Below, piece after piece: positions 34,789-49,160 of a stretch of DNA of 64,000 nt. The notes beneath the pieces were generated by a model. The model saw nothing but the letters and a program-made list of their open reading frames with translations. It ran no database searches and was not told where the DNA came from. The DNA is taken from assembly GCA_963691815.1 (NCBI GenBank), contig OY829646.1:27004438-27068437 (forward strand). Reading direction: 5' to 3'. Position 1 is the stretch's first letter; every line of letters starts with the position of its first letter. The stretch is from Echiichthys vipera. Taxonomy: Eukaryota > Chordata > Actinopteri > Perciformes > Trachinidae. Made by a program: the position numbers and the translations under genes.

Positions 34789-35061
34789 GGCCCATCCACA
34801 CAGAGACATGTTTTCCTGTAACCGCACAACTTTTGTGTCGTTTTAGCCGACAGTCCACACAGCCTGAAAATGGCATCTTTTGAAACCGAGTCTCTAGATT
34901 TCTCTCTAGGATGGATGAGGATTTGGGATGTCACCAGATTTGGCACGAAACTCGCCAGTGACGCAGATATTTCTCCAGTCGAAGCTGTATGGATGGAAAA
35001 CTTCTTAAGAACGACGAAGAAAAAAAAAAGGTTGTTTTCGATCGTGCGGACGTACCCTAAA
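34789..35061 (-). mobile_element. copy 2 of the GGGTACGTCC dispersed family
   Basis: The left end GGGCCCATCCACAC and the right end GTGCGGACGTACCC form a 14-base imperfect terminal inverted repeat. In reverse orientation the interior aligns with 8456-8775 over several blocks. No target duplication was recognised with confidence and no coding capacity is seen. This copy shows both ends and is about 273 bp. Confidence 0.7.
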
Positions 35062-36784
35062 AAAGCAGAAAGCAGACCTGAGGTCCCACGTCCGGTGGGG
35101 TATGGTTCTGAAGCAGGTTGGAGAGGTAGGGGGTAATAAGTTTAGACCTAATTTCTACTACTAAGTATCAGAGCCAGCATTAGGTGTTAAAACCACAGCC
35201 CTTAGTGCGGTCCTCACACAACATTTGCAGCTTCTTTTATTCCGGCTCCTACAGTCTTTAATTGACATCACCTCATAAGTATACGTGCCCAGTTCTTATG
35301 GCTGGATATACAAAGAAAAGGTCACAACTGAACAAACTGAGAAGCCTCAGTAACAGCTGAACAAGGAGGTTGATGACATGCATCAGGGCTCTCAGTCCAG
35401 ATTTGAAGCCAGGCTGTGATGGTTATGTGGTATGTGCTTTAGCTCACTGAGCAACGATGCCACCCCATCTGCCTGTTATTGTATAGACAAAGTGTTAAGG
35501 TGTTTGTGTGTGCGTGGGTGTGTGTGTAGAGATCTAGATCATTATACTCCTGCAAGAGACTGACAGAGAAGATAAATGATTGAATGTGTGTGTGCCTGCT
35601 TGAGAGAACATGAATGAGTGAGTGTGTAGGGTAGTAGAATGTGAGGCACTGTGACTGGATCTACATTAATTAAGGATTACGTGAGGAGGTAAAAATAAAT
35701 GCAGAGCAGAGGGAGAAAGCCTGGACGGATAATGAACAGAGCGAGAGAGATGCATGGGAGGAGAGGCACAGAGGGTGGATATGACCTTTACACAGATGAG
35801 CATCATAATGACACACACAGACACAGACACACACACACACAAACACACGCACAAAAATTGCCAACATTTTTAAAAGCATCTCATCTTTGATGTCAAGATG
35901 CAATAAAAATGCACAAGTTTCATACAAAGGGACAAATACCTCAGACATGCAACAATGTTTTTGTTCGTCATTTGATCACATCACACATTCTGTTTCTCTT
36001 GCACCAGGCATTCTTTTGTCCAATAACAAACATTGTGACATCTTTACCAGGTTTCTCTTACACACACACTCTCTCTCATAATAGTTATCAAGATATGAAA
36101 TGATCTATGTATATCGGGATGGCAGATTTTGTCCATATAGCCCACCACTAACCTGTGTAAGTACATTTTTCTGCTCTTCTTGGTTTACTTTATTCTCTTC
36201 TGCTTTCTACTAATTTCCACATTTGACTCATGCTCATTTTCTTCACACATAGTAGGGGTAAACAGTTTCACAATAAATGTCTAAATCCAAATAAAAAGCA
36301 AGAAGGGGAAGGAGCCCTCATGTTTCATATTTATCACTCTGGATACATTTCCTGACCTAATTCAAGTAGGCATAATCAATGATTCAAAAGTAAGTACTGG
36401 TGGGAATTTAAAGAGATGTATGTCTTGCTTCTTAACTTAAAATGACTTACTTAAAAGGATCATGTTTGAGTAAGTTAAAATTAAATCAACAGCTGAATGC
36501 AATGTTATTCAGACCAATTAGCTAACATGTTAGCTTGTTCAGATGCACTGATCCAGCTTGCTAGCTAAAAAGTAGACAGTTATTTTCCTTTTCAGCCTCA
36601 GCCACTTTTTCTATCCACCTGTCCTCGTATGAGAACATGACCAGCAGACATAAACTCACCCATAGAAGTAGAGTAGAGTGAAATGATTCAGGATAGGGGA
36701 AAAAGATGCTACAGGAAAGCTACCACCATGACTTTAAGAGTAACTTTCTGAAAGACCTTGAGGTCTTGTGTACAACTACAAGTA
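35062..36784. other. gene-free stretch
   Basis: AT-rich sequence with a short (CA)n run near 35812-35850. No gene or transposon boundary is recognised. Confidence 0.65.
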
Positions 36785-36933
36785 TTAGGGTGCACTCACA
36801 ATTGGCCCAGACGATTCGTGCCGTGCTTTAGTGCGATTAGTGTGCCATGCCTGGACACAGAACAGTTGTACTCACACTTGCCAAACATTCATGCTTGGGC
36901 ACGGTGAGGATGGCAAGTGTGAGTGTGCCCTAA
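36785..36933. mobile_element. terminal-inverted-repeat element, family member C (short, 149 bp)
   Basis: The ends TTAGGGTGCACTCAC and GTGAGTGTGCCCTAA form a 15-base inverted repeat with two mismatches. Subterminal GTGCTTGGGCACGGTGAGGA corresponds to the CCGTGCCCAAGCAC end of member A at 17600. It is a strongly deleted copy with no coding sequence. Confidence 0.7.
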
Positions 36934-38789
36934 GACACTAGGAGCTTTACAGTGTCAGGGCTCAACAGTAACAGCAAGCATTTTGAGTTTTGCCACTTTT
37001 CAACATATAAAAAAGGGACAGCAAGCAGCAAAACATGCACCCCAATATAAATAAATTAGTCAGAAAAAACGGAAACATACAACCCTGCATGTGGATTGGA
37101 TGTGTTTACTTGCAGGCAGACAGGCATCCACTTTAGTGACAACGATAAAGCAAATAAAATTATTTAAAGACATTTTTTTTTCAGCTACTGTAAAGCAGAA
37201 ACCAAAAGCTGTTTGCTAGCTTGGCAACCACGTTTGGAAATTATTGTTGAGCACTGAGTTTGTATTGAACTCTAGATTATGTACGAATTTATCTGTAGGT
37301 TTGAGTGTATGAAAATGCCGAAGAGCTAGAAAATAAGACCATGGCATTTATTTGTTGTATCTGTGAAGACTAAAAAAAAATATACGTATATAATCTCTGA
37401 AATATCTATGTATTACTTTGGATTTATGAGAAACACAAGTATAATTAAAAAAAAAATGTGTGTTGTGCTGAATGTTTATGAATTGGGCGTTCATTCATTT
37501 GAACTGGTGCACCAGTGCGCCTAGTAGAATAAGTTAATTTAGAGCCCTGGCGATGTGTAGTAATACCTGTGTCTGAAATTGGTAATTGCTTGGGTGTATT
37601 ATAGCCTACAGGGAATAGGAGTCACATCTCACATGTTATGAAGAAAGTACTGGTGAAGACGGCCAATACATAGTAACTACTCTCTTAAACATTCTGCCGC
37701 ACTGTTTTCTTTTATTACAGAGGGACCAGAAGGTAGGACAGACAGCTGACATAGCACATATGGAGACAGGGAAGGAGGATAACCAACAGCAGAGACCAGC
37801 AGCAGACAGACAGCCAGACAAGCAACCTGATCCCTACAATGACAGAGGAATGCAGGCAGAGACAGAACAGAATGAACACATACAGCTACAATAACAGCCT
37901 TTCCAAATGGAGCCTCACTGGCTAGGAATCATTCTTCAGACACGCACAACATACACACGTGGGTGCAGTGTAGCTGGGGACCAAACAGAATGTTAATGCT
38001 GTCCTGGTGCAGAGGGGTGGAGGGAGGCAGGATCCCAGTTGAATTATAAATCATTGGGCAGGGCCGGATGGAGGGAGGGAAGGATGAAGGGATGGAAGGA
38101 TGAAAGGCCTGCTACTGCAGAGCACAGCCAGCTGAGCGCTGGGGCGGTGCCTGCTTAAAGAGGGGGCAGGGAACTGATGCCAGACTGAGGCAGTGGCGAG
38201 GGCATGTGCATATTTGTAATAGGATTTTTCAGGCTGTGTTTGTATGTGTACACATTTTCATGAATACAGGAACCAGTAAAGTCATCTAAAAGTCCTGGGA
38301 AAGCTCAGAATGATTCGCCATGAGACCATGTCTCCATTATAGCTAAGCAGAGGAATATCCCATTTGAATATACATTTCCGATAAGTTTCTGATGGCTAGC
38401 AGAAATTAAATTAAAAGAGCTTCTGAATCTTTGTTGTACACTACAGTGCAATCATCCAGAGGAGGAGCTCATAAATTTGCCTAGACTCAGATGCAACGTT
38501 TCCACTGCATTCATTCGGATGTGGCAGGAATCCTTTATATCGCCAACGATAATGCACACTAATATTAAAAAAGTCAGACAAAATCGAGCTATTAATTGAA
38601 CATAGTACTTTCATATGCCCCAAACTAACTAAATATATGTGCACAAACAAGACAAAAATGGCCACCTACACCAAAGACCAGTAGACTAGTGCTAGTCCCA
38701 CACTGCATGACACACTTAATGATTAATGATAAAATGTGGAACATGCAAACCATAGGCATTCCTCAAACTGAACGAGCTAGAGAGAGAGT

Positions 38790-38823
<34 letters not shown>

Positions 38824-40845
38824 TAGAGAGTCACACAGAGAGAGAGAGAGAGAGAGAGTCAGAGAAAGAGAGAGAGAAGCTCATGACACTCATTAAGCAC
38901 ACAACAAAACAAATAGCATATTTGTTGCAGTGCTTTTTCCAAGAAGCATGGTGCATTATTGAGCTGACACTTTGCTGAGCCACAGTGTAAACAAAAGTTT
39001 CTATTAATAAAGTAGACATGCTTTGTTATATAATTAGCTATTTTGAAACGGCCATGTGACGCTGTTCTCCACTACCCGAGATATATTGTTAATGACACAC
39101 AGCAGGGACATAGCCAAGCTTTCTGTCCAATCTGACAATAAACTCGTTTTTATTCTATTTTATTTTAACTTACGGAAGTGCCAAAAACTGCAGTTCTCCG
39201 AGTGTCCAGTAGGAGTATTGGAGTTTGCACAATAGACCAGTTTCTCATTGACAGGACATGCTGTCTTATATGAGATTTAGTTTGTTTACGGTCAAGATAT
39301 AGACCTGTTCTATAGGAAAGGTATCCTTTATAGATATCCTTTATCCTCCTTAAATGACTTCTGTTGTGATCTGGTGCTGTTGGGCCACTGAAACTGGTTA
39401 GTGAGATGTGATTGCTGCCCCTACAGGGCTCCAGTAACAGGGCGCCGGTCAGTGAGTCATTAGTTGATTTATATCTTTTACTCCAAAAGTAACAGTAAAT
39501 ACAAGCAGTACAGAGGATAAGCTTGTCAGTTCACATACAGTTTCTGAAATAAAACACAAATAAACAAATGCATGAATATATGAATTATTTCTTATATCAA
39601 GCATTATATAAGCATTTAAGGACTGTTACTTAAATCTGCATCTTTTCTACATCAGTATCAAACACATAAGGTAATACTGTCCCCTCTTATAATGTTATGA
39701 AATCACATTGAACCACGTTTCCTGAACATTTACAGAAATACAAGGCAGCTATAGGAGCTAGCCAGTTAGCTTATCACTTAGTGCAACTAGTTTGGGATCA
39801 GACTAATTACTGAAATGTGTGTCTTACAGCAACACAATGAACAGACTTAACCCAGTGCATACACTTAAGTAAAAGAACATATCATAAAATAATCACGTTA
39901 TTGTGCTTCATGTATCGAGCAAAAGTAACATAACTTGCATCATCAGTGACTCCACCGCGATCGTCGACAGAAGAAGTAACGAGATGCGCGCATTAAGTCC
40001 ACAACCAGTTTGGATTCAGTTTTGAACAGAATTAGCATCTGTTTATCTCTTAGTATATGTGTGCATGTGCATGCGCATGGGCGCGCGCGCTTGTGTGTGT
40101 GTGTGGCTCTCCATCTTTGTCCGAAATGGAAACTACAATAATTGAAAGAGGCACTACCCTGAGGGAATTGTTCTTCCGGTGTTCACAAGGCATCACCTCT
40201 TAGCATCTGAGACTGCACACAGATGTGCACAAACACATAAACACACTTCCAGACAACAGCTATCAACATATGCATGCAATTTAGCCAATTAAAGCTCAAA
40301 CCCATAACCCAGTGCAGCCCTACCGCAGAGGTAACAAACTGTTTTTATGTGAGAGGAGAGAGGACAAGGGTTTTTAGATAAGAAAGCAGGGAAAAGATGA
40401 ATCATATATTAATAGAAAACAGCAGTGGTTTTCACTGCTAGGGCCATTTCCCTTTTCAATTCCCCATTTCACTCCCTGATACAAAAATCTGATAGCCATT
40501 TAAGCACCAATGCAGTCCTTCAATGATACCGTCATACACGTTCAGTTTCAACTGTTTGCTTTGTAGCAAGCTTTGCTCAGTCCCTTAACAAAACATATAC
40601 AACATTCCAGTTTTTTAAGCCAAATGTAAACACTGCAATTTCTGGAACATGCATGTATCCTAATGCCATGTACCTTTGAAAATAGTTGCCATTCATAATG
40701 AGAACAATGGCCATATTTCCATGGCACTATACCTAATATTCGTAACATTATAGCGGATGGCTGGCTAGTTAGCTAGCTTGCCAACTCCACCATGCTTTCA
40801 CACCACACTGGTCACAGAAAATAAGCCGAACAAAGCTGTCACTCG
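36934..40845. other. gene-free stretch
   Basis: About 3.9 kb without recognisable genes. It contains GA-rich simple sequence at 38779-38876 and short CG/CA alternation near 40070-40105. Confidence 0.65.
38779..38876. repeat. (GA)n microsatellite cluster
   Basis: Three GA runs of roughly 12-28 bases separated by TCACAGAG and TCATAGAG-type spacers. Confidence 0.93.
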
Positions 40846-41640
40846 GGATGCAAACAATTAATCAATTATTAATTAATTGTCAATAAGAAATTACTTGATT
40901 AAAATAAATAAATTGCAATTAATTGCGCTTTGAACCTGTAGTAACCAGTCCACACAAGCGAAGCAGGGCTCTGACAACAATAACAAGAAAAGTAGTACAC
41001 CAACAGGAGGAAGAGGGCAAAACAGAGTGCATTATGGAGCCACTTAAAGTTGGTTAATGACGACAAATTTTATTTTTATTTTAAAGTACAACAACTCCAC
41101 AACTTTGTCACATTCTACCATGCTACAAGCAGCGAGTGGTTCTCAGTCTCAGCGTTGGGGCGAAGGGTATGTGACTGCACAAAAGCAGAGGGCATTACCC
41201 AGCGGATATGTAATATGGTTACTACAGACATGCTGCCGATAAATGTCGTTGACAGACCGGGATTTCAAGAGGTAGTAAAGTACATCGAGCCAGGCTACAA
41301 TATCCCCTCTAGAACAACCATAACCACCCACATGGAAGTAAGCTACGCAAGGAAGAAGGCCAAGTTGAAAACACAACTTGCAGCCGAGAATGTGGTCCTC
41401 ACAACAGATTGTTGGACTTCCTTGACTACAGAAAGCTACATCACAGTTACATGCCACTACATTGAAATGGCAGGTAATGTCAGTACTGCTCACAGAGAGC
41501 ATGCCAGTGAGGCATACGGCATAGTATTGTATTATTCTATTCAGAAATGTATTTTTTTTTATGCTGCTGCTTTTAATGTCTCTAATGTCGCAGATGAGAG
41601 AATGCACAATTCATTTTCAGGTTAAGTAGCCTGAGTAATA
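40846..41640 (+). mobile_element. hAT transposon fragment with partial transposase
   Basis: The left part (TCGGGATGCAAACAATTAAT, then repeated AATTAATTG motifs) looks like a hAT terminal and subterminal region, similar in style to the 15436-16095 element. It leads into the transposase fragment at about 41110-41480. A matching right end was not found, so the copy is truncated or the end has decayed. Confidence 0.65.
41050..41625 (+). pseudogene. hAT (ZBED-like) transposase fragment
   Basis: The open frame of 191 codons contains ITQRICNMVTTDMLPINVVD, RPGFQEVVKYIEPGYNIPSR, then AENVVLTTDCWTSLTTESYI and TVTCHYI. The order PFxxV-GF-P-Y-IPSR followed by LTTDxWTS and TxHYI is that of the N-terminal half of hAT/ZBED transposases; the Asp in TTDCW is in the position of a hAT catalytic residue (family knowledge). 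The C-terminal half, including the dimerisation region, is missing; the frame runs into unrelated sequence after about 41480. No BED finger is in frame at its start. Confidence 0.8.
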
Positions 41641-44600
41641 TTTTCTATTCATAATATGTTTCATATACTACCGAAATGTTTTTTCCCTGCCGTCAAGTGA
41701 GCCCATCTAATAAGGATAGAAATGTCTGAACATAATATCTGAAGTTTCTAAGTATTTAGAAAACTAAGAGCAGTCTTAGTCATTTCAGCAACCATGATGA
41801 AGCAGAACAAAGAATTTGAGCACAAATAACCCAAGCATGCAAAATTAAGTATGATGGAGAGGTAATTATAGCAACAAAACAACACGCAAACCAAAGTTAC
41901 AAAGAGAGCTGAGGTTACAATAGTTGAACAACAAACGCCAAAATAAGGTTATGGACAAAACTGGAGAAAACAGCATAGAAGATATTGTGTTTTGTTTCCC
42001 AGTCCACTGTCAAGGGATCTCTCATGCAGACCAGACCAGTCAGAGACCTTTGGGTGCTCTCGAAAAGCCGCCAAACAAACTCCTGATCTTCCTCACTTCT
42101 TTCTCAGCCATCCCCTACCCCCACACTCCAAGGCTGGAATTTCCTGTTGATGGCCCAGTGCAGACGCCCACTCTCTTACGGAAAATTTACTTTGAAGATG
42201 AGCGTGAGAGACAGAAGGAGGAGAAAACTACTGAATAGAAATGCATGTCTTGATGGTGCCTTCTGGCAAAATCTGGAGAGTTTACACTGCTGGCACACTT
42301 TTCTATTTACCCTTGCCAAAGAGACAGACTACCACTAAAGTTAAACAAAAACACCAGAAGAGAATACACAAATGTAAATGAAGGGAATAGAAGTTGTTAA
42401 CTGGGCTATTAAAATGAGTTGATGGTAAAGACAGAATATAGGATAGGAAGGAAAATTGGGATGCACTGGGCAGCATTACACAGAGCTCTGTCTCAGTCTT
42501 GGACCGTTTCATGGACGGAGGTTTCTGCTCTTACTAGTACAAGAGTGGCTGCAATAAGGTCCAATGTGGTGGGGCAACTCTGAGGACAAGGGGTGCATTG
42601 AGGCTAGGGAAAAGGGATCGATGATACAGGCGTGTGAATGTACAGCCCCAAAACCCAGCCTACTCATGTTACCTCCACAAAGCTTCCATTTTACCATGGA
42701 ACACCCAACCCCCTCCTCATCTTGCACACAGATGCGCATCCCTCCTCAGCTTCTCACCCTATTGTGCTTGCCTTAGATGTGCTCTCAGCATGTCCTTTTA
42801 TGTTTTGGCATAATGTTGCATGTAACGGTTGACCACCATTAGGACTACTGGATACACTATTTAACTGTCAGCCCTGTGCGTGTGATGTAATGTCAGAGTG
42901 TTTTTAGGAAGCAATGGAGGCGAGGGTTGAAGGGCATTGTATTTTTTCCTTCACCCCTCCTTCTGTTTTCGTGCGGTTGAGTGACTCATCAAAAAAAAAG
43001 CCCCTGTGCCCTCTTTTCTCCCCATCCAAGGTCTGGCCAATATGAAAGCAGCCCTGGGGAGAGGAGGACAAAAGGACACATGTGACACGCTAAGGCCATT
43101 CGGGATCTGGGTCAGGATGGTGAGCTGGTCCTCAAATCCTGGCTTTTACTAGTAAACTCCTCAGCCGCAGCCCCTGGCAGCTCACAATACCCTTTAAACT
43201 CACATGCTCACAAGAAGAGGATCTTGATACAGGGATCTCAGTCCCATCTCATCTGCTACCTTAAAATTAAACATGTCAAAGGAAATGTTTTTCATTTGCA
43301 GGAAACAATCTTTGACAATAAAGACAAATCCATGCATGCACATGTGAAGAGGCCCCGGTTTCAATAGAAGGGGGAGGGGTGTCTTCGGTGTCAGAGGTGA
43401 GAAGCAGAAGGCAGTATTCATATGCAGATACTCTGCCATGTGTGCAAAGAGCATAGAAGAAAGGGCTTCACTCCACACTGCAACATGGCTAAACAATCCC
43501 TCACAAGGATATGACGCAAAATCTCACACAAATCGTGAGCTAACCAGTCAACAGGTAGTAGGCTTGATGACTAGCAAAGCAAGCACCACCGACAGATGTG
43601 CAGTGTGCATTGGCCTGGATTTGACCCTAGTGGATTGTTAACATGGTCACGCAATGGGTCTGGGCTTAAAAACAGTAAAGATATGTAATATTAATCTAAA
43701 ATAGTATGCCTTAAAAGTATACTGTATATGAATAAAGGATATAAATGCATTCTGTTAAAAGGTGAAAACATGGAGCAGAAAAAGAAAGTCAAGACAACGT
43801 CAAACTTTCACTCTGTTGGCAAACTTTAATCTAAGCCAAAGATCTGGAAATGTGTCTACGCATTTTATTTCTGAGGCAACAGTGCATCTACTTGCAGCAG
43901 CTGATGGATTCAGAATCTAGGTCAGCGTGAATGTAGTGTACAGAGAAGAAGAGAAACAAACAGGACTGATTGTCAGCATACAAATGTATATACATTAGTT
44001 TCCCCCTATAAACTGTGTACTGCAGGGGATGTCAAGTACCAGAGAAACAAACAAAACATAAGAACTAACACACGGAGCATTCTGGATTATACATTAAGAA
44101 TAAAACCCAATTTTAAACATAAAATGGTCTGTAGCTCCCTTGCCTGCATACTCAAACAGTCAAACACACTTCTCTTACACAACACTGAACGTGAGAGGGC
44201 TCAAGATAGAGCAACTGAGCAGGGATCCGGCTTTTGAAGCATAAAGGAGTGAGTCATGATGACCTACATAGGCTGTGAGGAGAGAGTGAGAGAGAACGAG
44301 AAGGGGGTGGGGGGGTTGGAGAGATTCCTTCCGCATATCAAAGTGTTTACTTGGCTCTGCATCGCCTTCTCTCTGGGAGGGAGGGAAGGGAAAAAAGGAA
44401 AGCAAGAGGGGGTAGATAACGTTAGGATTGAAAAGAAAATGAGAGGTAAGGAAAGAGAGAGTTAAAATATACAATGGCTTTCACTGTTGTTCCCTCCCTT
44501 GATCTCTGCACTTTAGGACATCAAGCTCAGCCAACAAATTTCCAAAAATCTAGCCTGAAAGCAAAATGCACGGACATACAAGGTTAATGTTGGGAGATGC

Positions 44601-45884
44601 CAACACCTGTGGTTGGAAGAGGTACACTTCAAACAATGATATTCAACCAGCAGGTATCTCCTGTATGCTAAGCTACAGTGCATTGTCTTACAAGCAACTG
44701 GTAAACACTGGTTTAAATGTATGTGGAGGCAGTTCAGTGTCTCTCTGATATATCAGCTAGAATGCATCCCGATAACAAGGAGACCAGCAATATTCCTGGT
44801 TGATCAATAAGCACTGCAGAGAGATCCAGTTCCCTTTGAAGCAGAGCCATGGATCTGGTTTCCTAATCACCTCAACCACTGCTCCATGTTCCTCCTCCTT
44901 TTTTGTGCCTCCCACAGATTTTCCAATACAATGGAGCCGTTTTCACACTACATGTGGGCCTGAGTTGGGTCGGCCTGTTTGGGGGAAGAGAGGGGAGTAG
45001 TAGCTTCAGAGAGAGAGAGAGGCACAGAGGGAAGGCAAAGGAGAACAAGGAGAAGTGGTAACACAGAGGGGAAAGCTATCATTTCTGGAAATGGGACAAC
45101 ACCAGAGCCTAGCATTTGCACTCTGTGCTGCCATCATTTGCAGTTGAATTAGTTTTTTTAGATCAAGGTGTTCTGGGATTAACAGTGTTCTGTGTCAGGG
45201 CCATTAACATTACACTGGCATAAACCATTCGTGACTTTACTTTGGAATCAAAGTACTGTAAGTAAATAAATCATCTTTTGAAAAATTGTCACAGTTACAA
45301 CTTAATTGGCAGACACTAAGCCCAGGCTAGAGTACTAGGCTTTTGCGGATACATAAAAATGTTATATACGCAATTCATACAACTGATTGCAAAAGATCAG
45401 CAAAAGATTATGAGAACAAAATCAGTGAAAAACACAATTTTGTAATGAAGTGAGGCAGAACTCTTCTCCCCCCTGACGGCCGTCTTTCTTTCTCTTTCTG
45501 TTTTGTGCTGCATCACCATTAAATGCGGCCATGGGAGCTCTGCCAAAGAGCTGTAAACTGCCATACACAAGAGAATGGCTGCAACCAAAACAACCAACTA
45601 CGTCATGTCTCCGAATACATTTCTGTCCACTAGCGCTCTCTCACAGACACAAACAAACAAAAAATCAGGGATTATCTTCGGATACGTCCCTATTATGAAT
45701 CCTGGACCCTAAACCTGGTAATGTAAACTGCAGAAAAGAGTGATTTTAATGTGTTGCTAGGCATATGTTTCAAAGTCAAAAGCCACCAATTGTCCCTTAG
45801 GGGAGGGGGGAAGGGCATGGAGATGGACACTGGCCTGTACTGGCTGGGGTGGAGAATGGGGTAACAGGACTATGGCGAGTGATG

Positions 45885-45886
<2 letters not shown>
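41641..45886. other. gene-free stretch
   Basis: About 4.2 kb without recognised genes. Small ORFs on both strands (for example 41924-42238 plus, 43200-43496 minus) show no family resemblance and no supporting splice structure. Confidence 0.65.

Positions 45887-45973
<87 letters not shown>
45887..45973. repeat. (GT)n microsatellite
   Basis: About 87 bases of GT repeats with two TTT interruptions. Confidence 0.95.
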
Positions 45974-45975
<2 letters not shown>

Positions 45976-48589
45976 GGCGGTGTTTAGGAGACGGGCAAAG
46001 GGGAGTTGAGGTTGGGGAAAGAGGGAGGACAGAGGAGGCAGCTGGGGGAGGGGGATATAGGGGGGAAGGGAGACGCACTAAAAGGACCGGTGAATTATTG
46101 ATGAGAGCCAGCAGGCTGGTCCTCAGTACTAATGCATGGACACTCAAACACACTGAAGGTGCACACAGGCATTTACACAAAGCGGGGATATTGTTACACA
46201 TTACATCATCCGAGCCTCCTCCCCTCTCGTCTTCCTCCTCAGCCACCACCCACAACCTCAGCCTCAATTTAGCCGTCTGTCCTCTTGTCTCTTTACCTTA
46301 GCCTGTCTCCTGTCCTCTGTCACGCCATCCCCATTTCATCTTCCCTCGTCCCTAGCGCACAGTCTGCTACTGAATCCTACTAGACGATAAACCTCTATTA
46401 TCTCTGTCACTTCAATCATGGAAGAGTCTCATAATGATTTGTAGCAAAAAGAAGACTTGTGTTGAGAGCTAAGGTACAAAATTTAGAGCCTGCTAACCAC
46501 AACATGGGAGTTCATACAGAGGCTAAGGAGCCTCTAACAACACAGTGAGCAGGCCAAGCAGGGCACATGGTGGTGGACAAATCTATTCCACACAAACACA
46601 AAGGGGGGACTGAACCAATCTGACTGCCACCCCTGCTCCGAGCTCTGTATTTATGCGTGAGAACAGAGAGAGGGAGGGAGGGAGTGTTTGTGCCATGGGG
46701 CCTGCAGGAAATGTTGTGTCTGAGACTGGAGAGAAAAAGAAAGCACACAGCGGAATCCAGATGAAGAAGTAAGGAGATATTAGGGAAAAAACAAGGAGTA
46801 AGATACATGATTGAGAATGTGTTTAGTCTGCTCTGTTTTAGCATTTCTATCATAAAATGAAGGCAGCGGCTTATTTTTTTGATAGCATGATGTTGATGGA
46901 ATACTAAACTAGATCCCATAAGAGCTTTAGCAATCTGCTCAGTCGTCCAAGAGACCCATCCACCACAGCCAGTAAGAAATAAGACAAGCACATTTATCCA
47001 TACAATTTCCTGTTACACTACCTTTCCCTAAACATTTTTCTTTGCAGAATCTCTTTGCCAAGTCAGAACAAGAGTACAAGAGAATGGAGATAAGAGAAAA
47101 ACAAGAGTATGCTGTAGTAATACCTCTCATAAGATCTGCGTGTTAAAAATACTACTTTAAGTGTGTACATGCAAACCAATAAACAGACATTTCTAAATCT
47201 CATTATGGCAATTTTTGAAACGCTCAGAGATCTCTAGATTTTCTAGAGACAAAACCAAATAGGCAGCTTCAATATAATCTAAGTACATTTTTTCATCATA
47301 ATTGCATATATCAATGAGAGGAATACATATTTTGGTCAAATCTGATCATGTCATTCAAACCAAGGGACATTTACTATCAATATTATTACATAAATCAATG
47401 ATTTGATTAGATTTTTTTGTGAGGGTTTTGCAGGTGATGTTGGTGCACAAGCATATATTTTGTGTTTCCAGCTCTGCCTCAACATTATTGTTGCTTGTAG
47501 AGCTCTGGTCTGCCCATCCCCCATTTCGGTCTCTCTCTACTCTCTATCTCTCTCTCTTTCCCCTCCCCCTGACTGCGGCAGGCAGGCAAGCAGGGCAGAT
47601 GGTATCCTAGCAAGCAGAATGACCCTGGTGTTCCTGCCCCTTGTTTTGATCCTGCAGTCCTGATTGTCCAAGCCTAATCCTACACTAGCCAGAGCTGATG
47701 GACCGCTGCCAGCACCCTTATTAAGCACACAAAGGCTTTTCATTACAGCTAGGGTGCTAGCTAGCTCATCAGCCTACACTCTGTGGCGTCACTCGGCTGC
47801 TTTCCTCCAATCTTATTTCTCAAGCTTGCCTCTTCTATGCTCCCCAACTTGCTCTTTACTAGAAAGATTCAGTTTCAACAACGAGTCTGTCTCCACCTCT
47901 TCTATCCATTATCTTTCTGCTGTGCCGACTTCAAAACAGCTCTCCATATCCATCTTCTTGCTTCTGGAGTTTATTTTCGACACAATGTTTGATAAGCCTG
48001 TGAGAATACCATCCAACTGCAGGCCTTAGCGATTGTGAGACTGTTAGTATAGTAGTAACACAGTAACTATGACAGATAATGTATTTAAACCATGGGAAAG
48101 TGGATTTGAATAGCAATAGATATTGAATGTGGTCTGACCATAATGCTGAGTGTCAAGCTACAAATGAAACCAGTGTAAACAAGGCCGGATTATACCACGG
48201 TGATAAAGACTGAGAGTAGCCACTTCATGGAATTTCTCAGCCAATCAAAACGTGTGACTGGCACCAGCTCGATATGTGATGGAGGAAGAGATTGTTGTTG
48301 TTCTGTTCTGCATGAGTGCATTTATTCTTAGCAGGGATTACTACAGGATAAGTCAAATTACTACACCCGTCTTGCTCTATTGAGCTACAGAACTAAAATA
48401 TCCCTTCCTCTGAGAATAATCACCTATCATGTCTCCTCAGACTAAAAAGGCAAAAACAAAAATTCAATTTAATGCAAGTGCAAGGTACATTATGAGCATG
48501 TTTCATTCTTCCTTTTGCCTCTTTATTTTTGAAGCGGAACACAAAGAGGTGGCTATCACAGCAACAGCCCTGAAAGTATTCTACCGCCT

Positions 48590-48592
<3 letters not shown>

Positions 48593-48626
<34 letters not shown>
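48593..48626. repeat. (AT)n microsatellite
   Basis: About 34 bases of uninterrupted AT dinucleotides. Confidence 0.95.
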
Positions 48627-48629
<3 letters not shown>

Positions 48630-49086
48630 CTAATATATCTATAATCTTACTCCTGATCCCAGAAAAATAAATAATAAGTAAAGTAAGTAAGTTTCTTCAT
48701 ATAGAATCAATTTAACACAGTTTGACTCCTCTGTATATTTTATATCCAATCTAAAAAAGAATCAAGCAGATTCCAAGATGACAGGCTACAAAACATTTTT
48801 AAAGTCAAGAGAAAAAAATGAAATCAGGAAAATGTTAAAAACATCTACATTGATAGCAGCGAAGCCTGTATAGGCACTGAATGTGTTTTCTGAGAGCTTA
48901 GTCATGCAATCTAAAAACACTCGCTCATTCTTGCTTTCTCCTCCTCCACTCGCTGCTCTCCATCTCCGTCGAGCTAAAATCAAAGATTATGACTGAGAAT
49001 TCTCCAGCACGTTGCCTAGCAACCTGCACAAGAAAGCCTAACTACATCAGATCACATGAGGGAAGCATGCACGCACGTACGCTCAC

Positions 49087-49087
49087 A

Positions 49088-49159
<72 letters not shown>

Positions 49160-49160
49160 C
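49087..49160. repeat. (GCAC)n tetranucleotide microsatellite
   Basis: About 18 perfect tetranucleotide units, again strictly alternating purine-pyrimidine and CpG-bearing. Confidence 0.95.

Noticed and set aside
37700..37740. Plus-strand TTTTATTACAG followed by AGGGACCAGAAG and GTAGGA, resembling a micro-exon
   Set aside because: It is on the strand opposite ankrd11, encodes nothing recognisable, and such matches are frequent by chance.
45797..46301. ORFs of 150-156 codons on both strands
   Set aside because: They are built around the GT microsatellite at 45887-45973 and flanking purine-rich sequence; no domain is visible.
49087..49160. Regularly repeated GCAC units considered as a CRISPR-like or regulatory array
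   Set aside because: It is a simple tetranucleotide microsatellite with no spacers.
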